Assembly: GCA_934699095.1 (NCBI GenBank)
Contig: CAKUVI010000004.1
Span: forward strand, 251,171 to 315,170
Direction: 5' to 3'
Origin: an uncultured Bacteroidales bacterium
GTDB lineage: Bacteria > Bacteroidota > Bacteroidia > Bacteroidales > WCHB1-69
Length of the DNA: 64,000 nucleotides
The position numbers and the translations under genes are program-made. Below, in pieces: positions 44,228 to 52,464 of the stretch. The notes beneath the pieces were generated by a model. That model was given only the letters and a program-made list of their open reading frames with translations, had not been told where the DNA came from and ran no database searches. Numbering within the stretch: the stretch's first letter is position 1; each line of letters opens with the position of its first letter.

Positions 44228-46240
44228 TTATTTTGTGACCACTCTCTTCAACAGGTTGGCTATCTCTCGCTTCATTCTGTTGATCTCACTAAGCTGGTAA
44301 AGCCCTATGTTTTCTTTCTCTTCTGTCAGGTCGCCGTCTTTGAGACGAAGTTGTATTTTGTCGGCGGCTGATTCTAACATCCGCAGTTTATAATTCAAGA
44401 CCACATTCTGGACCATATTTTGTAGGATTCTTATGTTGTTACGTGAAGTGTGCGTGTAGATGTCGTATTTCTCTTTCCAGCGGCTGCTGTATTCTGGTTC
44501 GTCTTTGATGATATTGTTTATCACGAAGTTGCTTATTTCAGGGTCCTCGGAGTTGGTGAAATTCCTCAAAATCTGTTCTTGGTCGAGGATATATGAAGCC
44601 CAGTCGGTGTAAAGGTCGAAGATTTTCTGGAGTATGTCGTAGTGGAAGCTGACTTCCCCTTTAGAAATCTGGTTGCAAACGAACTGGTCGATGCGTATAG
44701 TGTCAGCGGTTTCCAGATTTTCGTTGTCAGCCACCAGGATTTCGTAGTTGCCATATACCAGCAGAAGAGCGAGGATGTCTTTCTCAGCTTCGAAAAGCAA
44801 GTCGGCTTGTTGAGGGGCTTGTTGTTGAGCAGTCTCGATGAGGTCTGGGACGGTGATGTTGGGTGTGGCCGGACCTGTTAGCACTGGACCTGAGGGTTGT
44901 TGAGCATCGCTGGAGCCCTGTTTTTTGATTTTGTTCCAGACGAATCTCCGCAAGTTCATGTTCAGGTCGTTCTCGGAGAGGCCGAACATTTTAGCGCACT
45001 CTTTCACATAGAAGGCGCGTTCGATATTGTCGGTGACGCAGCTGATGGAGTTGAGGATCTCGTTGACCATGGCAGCGCGTTTGATCGGGTCGGTGCCGGC
45101 ATCTTCTGAGAGTATATCGGCTTTGAAGAGCAGAAAATCTTTTGATTCGTTAGTAAGATAGTCTTGTAACTCGCTGTCTCTGTGTTTTTTTGCAAAGGAA
45201 TCCGGGTCTTCGCCGTCAGGGAGAAGGCATACGCGTATCTTCAGGCCGTGCTCTAAGAGCATGTCAATGCCGCGCATTGAAGCCTTGATGCCGGCCCGGT
45301 CGCCATCGTACAAGACGGTTATGTTTTTGGTGCGCTTTGAAAGCATGCGAATCTGGCCGGTGGTGAGAGAGGTTCCTGAAGATGCAACAACGTTCTCGAT
45401 TCCTGATTCGTGCATGGATATAACGTCGGTATAACCTTCCACAAGATAGACGTTGTCTTTTTTGTGGATGGCGTTTTTTGCATAGAAAATGCCGTAAAGG
45501 GTGTCGCTTTTGTGATAGATGGCGTTTTCCCTGGAGTTGACGTACTTCCTCGGGTCCTTGGAGTCTTTCTTCAGGATGCGGCCGCCGAAGCCGATCACCT
45601 TGCCTGCGTCGTTCTGGATGGGGAATATCACACGGCCGCGGTAAATGTCGTAGAGTTTTCCGCTTTGCGACTTGCCAGTAAGGCCCAACTCTATGAGGTA
45701 TTCCTCTTTGTAGCCCTGTTTCAGTGCCTCCTGTGTGAAACTGTCCCAGCTGTCGGGACAATAGCCGAGACGGAATTCATCGATGGTGGAGTCTTTGAAA
45801 CCGCGCTCCTTGAGGTAGGCCATGCCTATAAGTTTGCCCTCTTCAGTGTTGCGAAGCTGGTCCATGAAATATTTCTCGGCGAATTCGTTAACCACCAGAA
45901 GACTTTCCCTCAACGAACGCTCCCTGCGCTCCTCGTCGCTCTCCGAACGCTCGTACTCAAGCTGGATGCTGTACTTTTTAGCGAGATACTCAATAGCCTC
46001 AGGATACGACATCTTCTCGTGCTCCATCAGGAACTTGACCGAGTTTCCGGCCGCGTCGCACACGAAACACTTGTATATGCCGAGCCTTGGACTGACATGC
46101 ATTGAGGGGTTCTTGTCATCGTGGAAAGGACAAATGCCAACGAAATCGCGACCCTGTTTGCGCAGGGAAACGAAGTCGCCAACCACCTCTTCTATCTGTG
46201 CTGCGGCCAATACACTCTCTATCGATTTCTGCTTTATCAC
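44228..46240 (-). CDS. dnaG: DNA primase
   Basis: A 670-residue bacterial primase that makes RNA primers at the replication fork. The N-terminal zinc-binding CHC2 domain reads ICPFHDDKNPSMHVSPRLGIYKCFVC, with Cys-x2-His and Cys-x2-Cys. The Toprim core holds LVEGYTDVISMHESG (catalytic Glu) and VLYDGDRAGIKASMRG with its DGD acidic pair. A helicase-binding C-terminal domain of helices follows. The start codon is GTG at 46240; family N termini agree with this start. A TATTTTTG box at 46246-46253 leaves almost no leader. It is the first gene of the twelve-gene minus-strand run. Confidence 0.96.
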   Translation of the reverse strand: MIKQKSIESVLAAAQIEEVVGDFVSLRKQGRDFVGICPFHDDKNPSMHVSPRLGIYKCFVCDAAGNSVKFLMEHEKMSYPEAIEYLAKKYSIQLEYERSESDEERRERSLRESLLVVNEFAEKYFMDQLRNTEEGKLIGMAYLKERGFKDSTIDEFRLGYCPDSWDSFTQEALKQGYKEEYLIELGLTGKSQSGKLYDIYRGRVIFPIQNDAGKVIGFGGRILKKDSKDPRKYVNSRENAIYHKSDTLYGIFYAKNAIHKKDNVYLVEGYTDVISMHESGIENVVASSGTSLTTGQIRMLSKRTKNITVLYDGDRAGIKASMRGIDMLLEHGLKIRVCLLPDGEDPDSFAKKHRDSELQDYLTNESKDFLLFKADILSEDAGTDPIKRAAMVNEILNSISCVTDNIERAFYVKECAKMFGLSENDLNMNLRRFVWNKIKKQGSSDAQQPSGPVLTGPATPNITVPDLIETAQQQAPQQADLLFEAEKDILALLLVYGNYEILVADNENLETADTIRIDQFVCNQISKGEVSFHYDILQKIFDLYTDWASYILDQEQILRNFTNSEDPEISNFVINNIIKDEPEYSSRWKEKYDIYTHTSRNNIRILQNMVQNVVLNYKLRMLESAADKIQLRLKDGDLTEEKENIGLYQLSEINRMKREIANLLKRVVTK

Positions 46241-46245
46241 AGCCG

Positions 46246-46253
46246 CAAAAATA
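46246..46253 (-). promoter_or_regulatory. -7 box for dnaG operon
   Basis: Minus-strand TATTTTTG, 5 bases before the dnaG GTG. The expected transcript start falls at or next to the start codon, so the mRNA may be leaderless. Confidence 0.5.
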
Positions 46254-46341
46254 CGTTTTTTATTTGATACTTATTTCCATCCGACCAGCAAATATTTAAC
46301 ATAAAAAAATGCACAATCGAACCAACGAACGAAAAATTTTA

Positions 46342-46349
46342 TAATTTCG
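46342..46349 (+). promoter_or_regulatory. Possible -7 box for atpEF
   Basis: TAATTTCG departs from TAnnTTTG at one base. It lies about 100 bases before atpE, leaving a long A/T-rich leader. Confidence 0.35.
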
Positions 46350-46451
46350 CAGCCTGATTTTTTTGGGTGGATATAAGTTTATGCGTTTGATTCAGACAAG
46401 TCACAAAAAATCAATTGGTTAGACCCTTTTTATAAACTAAAAATAACAATT

Positions 46452-46724
46452 ATGTCAACTTTAGCAGTATTATTGACAACCTTATTGCAAGCAGCAGGCG
46501 CTGGTCTCGGAATCGGCAAAATGGGTGCTGGTATCGGTGCTGGCTTGGCTGCCATCGGCGCAGGTCTCGGCGTAGGTAACATCGGTAAAGACGCCATGTC
46601 TGCTATCGCCCGCCAACCTGAAGTTGCAGGCGACATCCGTACGAACATGATTTTGGCAGCAGCCTTGATCGAAGGTGTTGCCCTGTTCGCTATCGTCGTT
46701 TGTCTGCTCATCGCAATAGGATAA
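46452..46724 (+). CDS. atpE: F-type ATP synthase subunit c
   Basis: A 90-residue proteolipid with two membrane helices. The glycine-rich helix 1 reads GIGAGLAAIGAGLGVGNIG, the polar loop ARQPEVAGDIR, and helix 2 has the ion-binding Glu in ALIEGVALFAIVV. Na+-coupled c subunits keep a Gln in helix 1 and a Ser right after the Glu; here those positions are not Gln and the Glu is followed by Gly, so proton coupling is favoured. It forms the c-ring of the inner-membrane rotor. Only atpF follows; atpB, atpH, atpA, atpG, atpD and atpC are not in the window. Confidence 0.96.
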   Translation: MSTLAVLLTTLLQAAGAGLGIGKMGAGIGAGLAAIGAGLGVGNIGKDAMSAIARQPEVAGDIRTNMILAAALIEGVALFAIVVCLLIAIG

Positions 46725-46732
46725 CAAAACCT

Positions 46733-46775
46733 GAAGAGCCAAGTCACGGTTGGTGCCTCGGCTCTTCTTTTTATT
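46733..46775 (+). terminator. Terminator-like hairpin between atpE and atpF
   Basis: An 8-bp perfect stem (46733-46740 with 46760-46767) around a 19-base loop is followed by a T-rich run. It lies in the 70-base gap between the two genes. It may terminate part of the transcripts so that more c than b subunit is made. Confidence 0.6.
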
Positions 46776-46794
46776 TTTAACTTAAAAACAGTTT

Positions 46795-47289
46795 ATGGAA
46801 CTTATAAAACCTTCTTTTGGATTGATTTTTTGGATGTTGATAGGTTTTGGCATCCTGTTTTTCATATTGGCTAAATTTGCATGGCCTGTGATAACCAAAG
46901 GCATTGCATCCCGAAACAAAAAAATAGCAGATCAACTCACTGAGGCCGCTAAGATTCATGAAGAGATGCTTGCTCTGAATAAAAAACATGAAGAAATGAT
47001 TGCCGCTGCAAAGGCTGAACGAGACTCTATACTCTCAGAAGCCCGCAAGGTTAGCGACGAACTCTATGAAAAGGCTAAACTTAAAGCTGCTGCTGAAACA
47101 CAATCCATGATAGAGGATGCAAAAAAATCCATCTATTACGAAAAAATGAAAGCTATCACCGATGCAAAAAATGAAATCGCCAAGTTCTCCATCGATATAG
47201 CTCAAAAAGTGATTACAGAAGAACTTTCGGATTCTAAAAAACAGGAAGAATTGATAGAAAAATGGCTCGAAGACTGCCATTTTAACTAA
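46795..47289 (+). CDS. atpF: F-type ATP synthase subunit b
   Basis: 164 residues. One N-terminal membrane helix (ILFFILAKFAWPVIT, about 15-37) is followed by a long charged coiled coil rich in Lys, Glu and Ala (KKIADQLTEAAKIHEEMLALNKKHEE onward). This is the peripheral-stalk architecture of subunit b. The length is typical. It bridges F1 and F0 as a dimer. The delta subunit gene atpH normally follows directly but does not here: a strong terminator begins about 22 bases downstream. Thus the gene pair atpE-atpF forms an isolated unit. Confidence 0.94.
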   Translation: MELIKPSFGLIFWMLIGFGILFFILAKFAWPVITKGIASRNKKIADQLTEAAKIHEEMLALNKKHEEMIAAAKAERDSILSEARKVSDELYEKAKLKAAAETQSMIEDAKKSIYYEKMKAITDAKNEIAKFSIDIAQKVITEELSDSKKQEELIEKWLEDCHFN

Positions 47290-47311
47290 AATAAGTAAAA
47301 CTTTGATTTCC

Positions 47312-47352
47312 AAAAGAGGGGTGGGCTTCTCAAAGCTCACCCCTCTTTTATA
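47312..47352 (+). terminator. Strong rho-independent terminator after atpF
   Basis: A 17-bp stem (47312-47328 with 47333-47349, one G-U pair) with a CTCA loop, preceded by A-rich and followed by T-rich bases, so it could work in both directions. It is about 20 bases after the atpF stop. Confidence 0.88.
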
Positions 47353-47385
47353 TTTACCAATATGTCAAAAATGACCAAAAAAGCG

Positions 47386-47393
47386 TACTTTTG
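47386..47393 (+). promoter_or_regulatory. -7 box for dipeptidyl peptidase IV
   Basis: TACTTTTG, 23 bases before the ATG at 47417. Confidence 0.55.
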
Positions 47394-47416
47394 CACCCGA
47401 AATTAAATTTTATGAT

Positions 47417-49537
47417 ATGAAGAAAATATTTCTGTTTTTAGCTGTCCTCGGATTGTCGCTCGCCGCACCTTTGCACGGCCAGACAATCGATTTCAAAAAA
47501 CGCTATGTAATTGACAATATCTACGGTATCTCATGGCGCCCAACCATGGATCAGTATTCTTACATAGACAAGGATCAGAACATTATACTCGTGAACCCCA
47601 AGAATGGCAAAGAGACTACATTTTTGGCTAACGCCTCTTGCAAAGCACACGAAATTTCAAGTGTTTACGGTTATCAATGGCTGGACGCCAATACTCTCTA
47701 TTTCCCGACCGACAACAAAACTGTACAGGTTTTGAATGGTAAAATCGCAACAAGATCTCTAAACTATGTGGAATCTGATAATGTGATTGACCAAGACATA
47801 ATAAATCAGGTGTTTGTCGTGAAAAACGAAAATGGAGTGTTTGTGCAGAGCGCGGCAAATGACTTTAAACCAATCCTGATTTGCCCCGATACAGGCAAAA
47901 ATATTGTTTTTGGCGAATCGGTGCACCGCAGCGAATGGGGTATCAACGAAGGTCAATATATCTCTCCGAATGGCAAATACGTGGCATTTTACAGAATGGA
48001 CGAGAGTATGGTTGAAGATTACCCTCTCATCAATACCGGAACCCCTATTGCAACTGTGGAAAACATCAAATACCCGATGGCCGGAAGAACCTCTCACGTT
48101 GTGAAAGTCGGCATTTTTGACGTGGCTAAATCCGCTCAGAATAACAAAACGGTTTACCATTACATACTTACCGATAAAAACGACGGTGAATTTCTGACCA
48201 ATGTGACTTTCTCCCCAGACGAAAAATACCTCTATATCTCACATCTTAACAGAGAACAAAACCATTCAAAACTCATCAAATACGATATAGCTACTGGTAA
48301 AAAATTACAGACTTTGATTGAGGAGCGGGATAACAGATATGTTGAGCCTTGCGAACGTATGATCTTCATGAAAAACGGCAACTTCCTTTGGTTCAGCGAC
48401 CGCGACGGATGGAAGCAGCTCTTCCTCTACACAGCCGACGGAAAACTGATAAAAAAAGTGGTAAATGGCAAATTCGACATTATCGATTACTATGGAATGG
48501 ACAAAGATGAAAAGAATATCTACTTCACCGCATCATTGGAAAAACCTGTAAACCAATATGTTTGCAAAGTCAATATTGAAAAAGGAACACTCACCTGCCT
48601 CGCCCATGCCGATGGCGTGCACAGACCCGTTTTCAGTGAATCGAAGAACTACTTTGTTGACTATTTCAGCAACCCGACCACTCCCCGCAATATAATGTTG
48701 GTAAACAATCAGGGCAAGGTTGTAAAGACCCTTCTGGAGGCCGGAAGCCCATTCGGCTCAATGAAACTGGGTGACACAAAGATATTCGCCATCCAAAATA
48801 AAGACGGTGATTCACTCTGGTGTCGTATGATAACTCCTCCAAACATGGATAAAAACAAGAAATACCCAGTGTTCTTGTATGTTTATGGAGGTCCTCATTC
48901 CCAACTTGTGACGAATCAATACTTGTCGGGAGGACTTTTCCTCGAATTCATGGCTCAACAGGGTTATGTTGTGTTCACTCTCGACAACCGTGGAACCCAG
49001 AATCGCGGTGCCGAATTTGAAAAGTGCATCCATAGAAACCTTGGTGTCAAGGAGGTGGAAGATCAGATGTGCGGTGTTGAATACCTTAAATCCCTGCCGT
49101 TTGTAGATGCCGACAGAATAGGCGTTGATGGCTGGAGCTATGGCGGTTTCATGGTGCTCTCTCTGATAACATCCCATCCGGAAGCTTTCAAGGCGGCCTC
49201 TTGCGGTGGCCCCGTTGTGAACTGGGAGTGGTATGAGGTCATGTATGGAGAAAGATACATGGACACTCCTCAAGAAAATCCTGAAGGATACGGTCGTGCC
49301 AATATCATACCTAAAATCAAAAACGTGAAATGTCCACTTCTCGTTATGCACGGTGCACAAGACCATACCGTTGTTCAACAACATACTCTCGAACTCCTTC
49401 GCCAGGCTGTAACTGATGATGTTGAACTCGAATATTTTGTCTATACCGTACACGATCATAACGTGATCGGACCGGAACGCAGGCACTTATACAATAAACT
49501 TCTCCGTTTCCACAACCAAAACACGAAGGGAGAATAA
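47417..49537 (+). CDS. Dipeptidyl peptidase IV (S9B family), secreted
   Basis: A 706-residue serine exopeptidase with a signal peptide (1-21, ending LHGQ). The beta-propeller fills about 30-450 (for example GVYISPNGKYVAFYRMDES-like strands). The C-terminal alpha/beta-hydrolase domain has the nucleophile Ser574 in GWSYGGFMV, the Asp in HGAQDHTV and the His in VHDHNV. The propeller RMDES double-Glu region that binds the free amino end is present as YRMDESM. It removes X-Pro dipeptides from peptides in the periplasm or on the surface, as in asaccharolytic Bacteroidales. The stop overlaps the ThpR start by a base. No sorting domain, so periplasmic. Confidence 0.93.
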   Translation: MKKIFLFLAVLGLSLAAPLHGQTIDFKKRYVIDNIYGISWRPTMDQYSYIDKDQNIILVNPKNGKETTFLANASCKAHEISSVYGYQWLDANTLYFPTDNKTVQVLNGKIATRSLNYVESDNVIDQDIINQVFVVKNENGVFVQSAANDFKPILICPDTGKNIVFGESVHRSEWGINEGQYISPNGKYVAFYRMDESMVEDYPLINTGTPIATVENIKYPMAGRTSHVVKVGIFDVAKSAQNNKTVYHYILTDKNDGEFLTNVTFSPDEKYLYISHLNREQNHSKLIKYDIATGKKLQTLIEERDNRYVEPCERMIFMKNGNFLWFSDRDGWKQLFLYTADGKLIKKVVNGKFDIIDYYGMDKDEKNIYFTASLEKPVNQYVCKVNIEKGTLTCLAHADGVHRPVFSESKNYFVDYFSNPTTPRNIMLVNNQGKVVKTLLEAGSPFGSMKLGDTKIFAIQNKDGDSLWCRMITPPNMDKNKKYPVFLYVYGGPHSQLVTNQYLSGGLFLEFMAQQGYVVFTLDNRGTQNRGAEFEKCIHRNLGVKEVEDQMCGVEYLKSLPFVDADRIGVDGWSYGGFMVLSLITSHPEAFKAASCGGPVVNWEWYEVMYGERYMDTPQENPEGYGRANIIPKIKNVKCPLLVMHGAQDHTVVQQHTLELLRQAVTDDVELEYFVYTVHDHNVIGPERRHLYNKLLRFHNQNTKGE

Positions 49538-50106
49538 TGAAACGTCTCTTCATCGCCACCCCAATCATAACTCTGTCACCTGAAATCACACAGTTGGTTG
49601 AAGGCTTGCAATATAAATTGAGACATGATGATATAGTTTGGGTGAAAGATGAAGTTAAACATTTGACACTCAGATTTTTGGGGGCTACACCGCCGCAGGC
49701 AGTGGCCCCCATTCGTCATATTATGTCGGAGGTTTGTTCAAATTTTCATCCTTTCACCTTGAAAATGAACAAGATAGGGGCTTTTGGCAGTCGTTACCAG
49801 CCCAAGGTGATATGGTTAGGTTTTGAAGATTTCACACCTTTCAGGGAACTCTTCAACGAGATGGAAAAGAAGTTGAAAAGCGCTGGCTTTGAACCAAATT
49901 ACGGGAATTTTGTGCCACATTTGACCCTATGCAGGGTGAAAAGTACGCATTCCAAGGACAAATTTTGGCAAGCTGTTGAGGAAGTGTCGGAAATGGTGAC
50001 AGGACAGGAAATCAGAATTGACCAACTGAACCTTTATCAGAGTTTTTTGCACAAGGAAGGACCAGAGTACAAAGTTCTCTTCTCTTCAAAATTGGGAGTT
50101 AAGTAA
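49537..50106 (+). CDS. thpR: RNA 2',3'-cyclic phosphodiesterase (ThpR / 2H family)
   Basis: A 189-residue member of the 2H phosphoesterase family, once called 2'-5' RNA ligase. Both HxTx motifs are visible: His42-Leu-Thr44 in KHLTLRFLG and His128-Leu-Thr130 in VPHLTLCRV. The start ATG overlaps the preceding gene's stop by 1 base (TAATG). The enzyme hydrolyses 2',3'-cyclic phosphate ends of RNA in the cytoplasm. The end lies 5 bases from the convergent hydF stop. Length normal for the family (about 180). Confidence 0.93.
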   Translation: MKRLFIATPIITLSPEITQLVEGLQYKLRHDDIVWVKDEVKHLTLRFLGATPPQAVAPIRHIMSEVCSNFHPFTLKMNKIGAFGSRYQPKVIWLGFEDFTPFRELFNEMEKKLKSAGFEPNYGNFVPHLTLCRVKSTHSKDKFWQAVEEVSEMVTGQEIRIDQLNLYQSFLHKEGPEYKVLFSSKLGVK

Positions 50107-50111
50107 CGATC

Positions 50112-51284
50112 TTATTTGAAAATTTGCACTGCGCGGTCGAAAATGCCGTTCAGAAATGCTAATGTCATTCCATAATTTGAGATTGGGATGCCGTTTTCGA
50201 TAGCGGGGCGCAGCCGTTCTTTCAGTTGCTTGCGTGTCACCATGCACCCACCACATTGGATCACCATCGCGTATTTTCTGATGTCGGTTATTTGGTTTAG
50301 GCCTGACACAAACTCAAAATTAAGATTCTTGCCTGTGAACTTTCGAATCATCCGTGGAAGTTTCACCCGCCCGATGTCTTCGCAGGAAGTGAGATGTGTA
50401 CATGATTCAAGCATCAGGATTGTGTCACCGTTATTCAGGTCTTTCAGGTGTGGGGTGCCTTGCAAATAGTGCTCAAAATCGCCTTTTTGTCGGGCTAACA
50501 CTATGCTGAATCCGGTTAGTGGCACATTGTCGGGCACAAGTTTCTCTACTTTGTGGAATGCTTGGCTGTCGGTGATAACAAGGCGTGGCGGTGTGTGGCT
50601 TTTGAGATATTTTTCGATCTTGTCTTCTTTCAGTACAATGGCTATCGCATTGTTGTCGAGCACGTCGCGGATAGTCTGCACCTGCGGTAGTATAAGCCTG
50701 CCTTCGGGAGCTTCGGAGTCGATGGGTGTTACTAACACAACCTCATCGCCTTCTTCCAGAATGTCGCCGAGAAGAGAGTGACTTATGTACGCTGAATCAG
50801 GTGTTTTCTCAACAATTTCCTTTAATAAAGTGGCAATTCCATCTTTGGTAAAAGTGCTGACATTCAGAATGTTGTGATTTTCAAAGATGAAGTTTGGGGT
50901 TTTGTAGAGGTCTGATTTGTTATTTACGATTATAAAAGGTATGTCATGGTTGTTGAATTCTGTAATCAGCTTATTTTCAGGTGTTTCTATTTTTCCTTCG
51001 GTGATCACTAAGATGGCGAGGTCGATGGTTTTAATTGTTTGGATTGTTTTTTGTATGCGTTTTTTCCCAATCTCCCCTTCGTCGTCGATGCCTGCCGTGT
51101 CGATAATCACGCAGGGGCCGATGCCGAAGATTTCCATCGATTTGCGTACGGGGTCGGTGGTGGTGCCGGCTGTGCTGTCAACTATTGCCACCTCCTGTCC
51201 GGTGATGGCGTTGATGAGGGAGCTTTTGCCGTTGTTACGCCGCCCGAAAATGCCTATATGTGGTTTGTCGTTCCTGCCTTTCAT
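50112..51284 (-). CDS. hydF: [FeFe]-hydrogenase H-cluster maturation GTPase HydF
   Basis: A 390-residue GTPase that scaffolds the H-cluster of [FeFe]-hydrogenase. The P-loop GRRNNGKSS (about 14-22), the switch in STAGTTTDPV, DTAGIDDEG and NNKSDL are the G motifs. The C-terminal domain has the Fe-S ligands Cys295, His297, Cys344 and Cys347 (CTH and CGGC), matching the known C-x-H-x(~46)-C-x2-C pattern. Its presence predicts hydE, hydG and a hydA elsewhere and H2 metabolism under anoxia. A TATCTTTG box lies only 9 bases upstream, leaving almost no leader. It stands alone on this strand. Confidence 0.95.
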   Translation of the reverse strand: MKGRNDKPHIGIFGRRNNGKSSLINAITGQEVAIVDSTAGTTTDPVRKSMEIFGIGPCVIIDTAGIDDEGEIGKKRIQKTIQTIKTIDLAILVITEGKIETPENKLITEFNNHDIPFIIVNNKSDLYKTPNFIFENHNILNVSTFTKDGIATLLKEIVEKTPDSAYISHSLLGDILEEGDEVVLVTPIDSEAPEGRLILPQVQTIRDVLDNNAIAIVLKEDKIEKYLKSHTPPRLVITDSQAFHKVEKLVPDNVPLTGFSIVLARQKGDFEHYLQGTPHLKDLNNGDTILMLESCTHLTSCEDIGRVKLPRMIRKFTGKNLNFEFVSGLNQITDIRKYAMVIQCGGCMVTRKQLKERLRPAIENGIPISNYGMTLAFLNGIFDRAVQIFK

Positions 51285-51292
51285 AACGCCGG

Positions 51293-51300
51293 CAAAGATA
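51293..51300 (-). promoter_or_regulatory. -7 box for hydF
   Basis: Minus-strand TATCTTTG, 9 bases before the hydF ATG, predicting a near-leaderless transcript. Confidence 0.55.
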
Positions 51301-51367
51301 CATTTTTATTCAGAAATAGTTGTTTATATTTTTCTTTGGAAGACAAAAAAATCTCGTGTTTATGGAC

Positions 51368-51375
51368 TATCTTTG
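51368..51375 (+). promoter_or_regulatory. -7 box for the OmpA-family gene
   Basis: TATCTTTG, 31 bases before the ATG at 51407. Confidence 0.6.
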
Positions 51376-51406
51376 CAGGTTTAGCATACACTAAGTTTAA
51401 ATAGAT

Positions 51407-52390
51407 ATGAAAATCAGAAAATACCTTGCAATAGCAGTGATCGCGGTGTTGGTTTCCGGATGTGTGACGAAACAGAAGTACAATGAGTTGCAGCTCAAGT
51501 ATGAACGTTGCCAAGACGAACTGACCTTTATGAGTTCTGAAAACCAAAACTGCCAGAAGTCGCAAAAAAATTTGAACGAGCAGCTGTCAGCCATAACCGC
51601 CGAAGTCGAGCAGTTGCGTGCCGATACACTTCGTCTTTACCGCAAGGCAAGAAGCGCCGAGCGTGAATATGAGAAGGCGAAGAAGGACTACGACGACTTG
51701 TTGCAGAACTTCGCCACAACATCTTCAAATAGCCAAAGTACTATCGACGGCCTGATTGGCGACATTGACAAGTATAAGGATGAGATGGCGGTGAAAGAGA
51801 AGATGCTCGCAATGCAGCAGGACTCCCTTGCAAAGGCGCGCGTTGAACTCTCAATTAAAGAACAGCGCATCAATGAGATGCAGCAAATATTGGCAAAGAA
51901 AGACGCAGAAGTGAAAGCCCTGAAAGAGAAGGTTACCAATGCACTCAAGGGCTTTGAAGGCAGCGGTCTCAATATTCACGAAAAAGACGGGAAAGTATAT
52001 GTCTCAATGGATGACAAACTGCTCTTCGCGTCAGGCAGCTGGACAATCAACGAGAAAGGACTGTCCGCTATTAAGAACTTGGCCCAGGTGCTGGAAAATG
52101 AACAGGATATCTCTGTTCTTATTGAAGGTCACACCGACAATGTACCCTACAGAGGCAGCGGCCAGATCAAAGACAACTGGGATTTAAGCGTAATGCGCGC
52201 CACCTCTGTGGTGAAAGCTCTGTTGGAAAATGCAAACATCGATCCCAAACGCCTCTCCGCATCAGGTAGAAGCGAGTTTCTGCCATTAGATACCGAGAAC
52301 ACTCCAGAAGCCCGTGCCAAAAACCGCCGTACCGAGATCATCCTTGCTCCTAATTTGGACCAATTGATGGATCTTATCAAAAACAATTAA
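51407..52390 (+). CDS. OmpA-family peptidoglycan-binding lipoprotein
   Basis: A 327-residue outer-membrane lipoprotein. The signal peptide ends in the lipobox VSGC (Cys19). Residues of about 25-180 are a long coiled coil (repeats of charged heptads with QQL and ERQ blocks). The C-terminal OmpA domain (about 200-325) holds IEGHTDNVPYRGSG, the LSVMRATSVVKALLE helix and NRRTEIIL, where the Asp and Arg bind diaminopimelate. It tethers the outer membrane to the wall in the periplasm. It stands in front of the three-gene unknown cassette, about 75 bases and one promoter away. Confidence 0.92.
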   Translation: MKIRKYLAIAVIAVLVSGCVTKQKYNELQLKYERCQDELTFMSSENQNCQKSQKNLNEQLSAITAEVEQLRADTLRLYRKARSAEREYEKAKKDYDDLLQNFATTSSNSQSTIDGLIGDIDKYKDEMAVKEKMLAMQQDSLAKARVELSIKEQRINEMQQILAKKDAEVKALKEKVTNALKGFEGSGLNIHEKDGKVYVSMDDKLLFASGSWTINEKGLSAIKNLAQVLENEQDISVLIEGHTDNVPYRGSGQIKDNWDLSVMRATSVVKALLENANIDPKRLSASGRSEFLPLDTENTPEARAKNRRTEIILAPNLDQLMDLIKNN

Positions 52391-52429
52391 AAAAAATTAA
52401 ATAAAAGAACAAACGAACCATAAAGTTTT

Positions 52430-52437
52430 TATCTTTG
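52430..52437 (+). promoter_or_regulatory. -7 box for the three-gene cassette
   Basis: TATCTTTG, 28 bases before the ATG at 52465. It gives the cassette a promoter separate from the OmpA-family gene. Confidence 0.6.
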
Positions 52438-52464
52438 CGGTTCTAAAATGTAATTTTTAATACT

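Noticed and set aside
45410..46105. Open frame of 231 codons on the plus strand opposite dnaG
   Set aside because: dnaG is complete and motif-rich on the minus strand; the opposite frame has no start signal, no known motif and a composition set by codon bias of dnaG.
46381..46422. 13-codon leader frame upstream of atpE (starts ATG 46381)
   Set aside because: Too short to support, with no regulatory amino-acid run or paired hairpins; kept only as a note because the leader is long.
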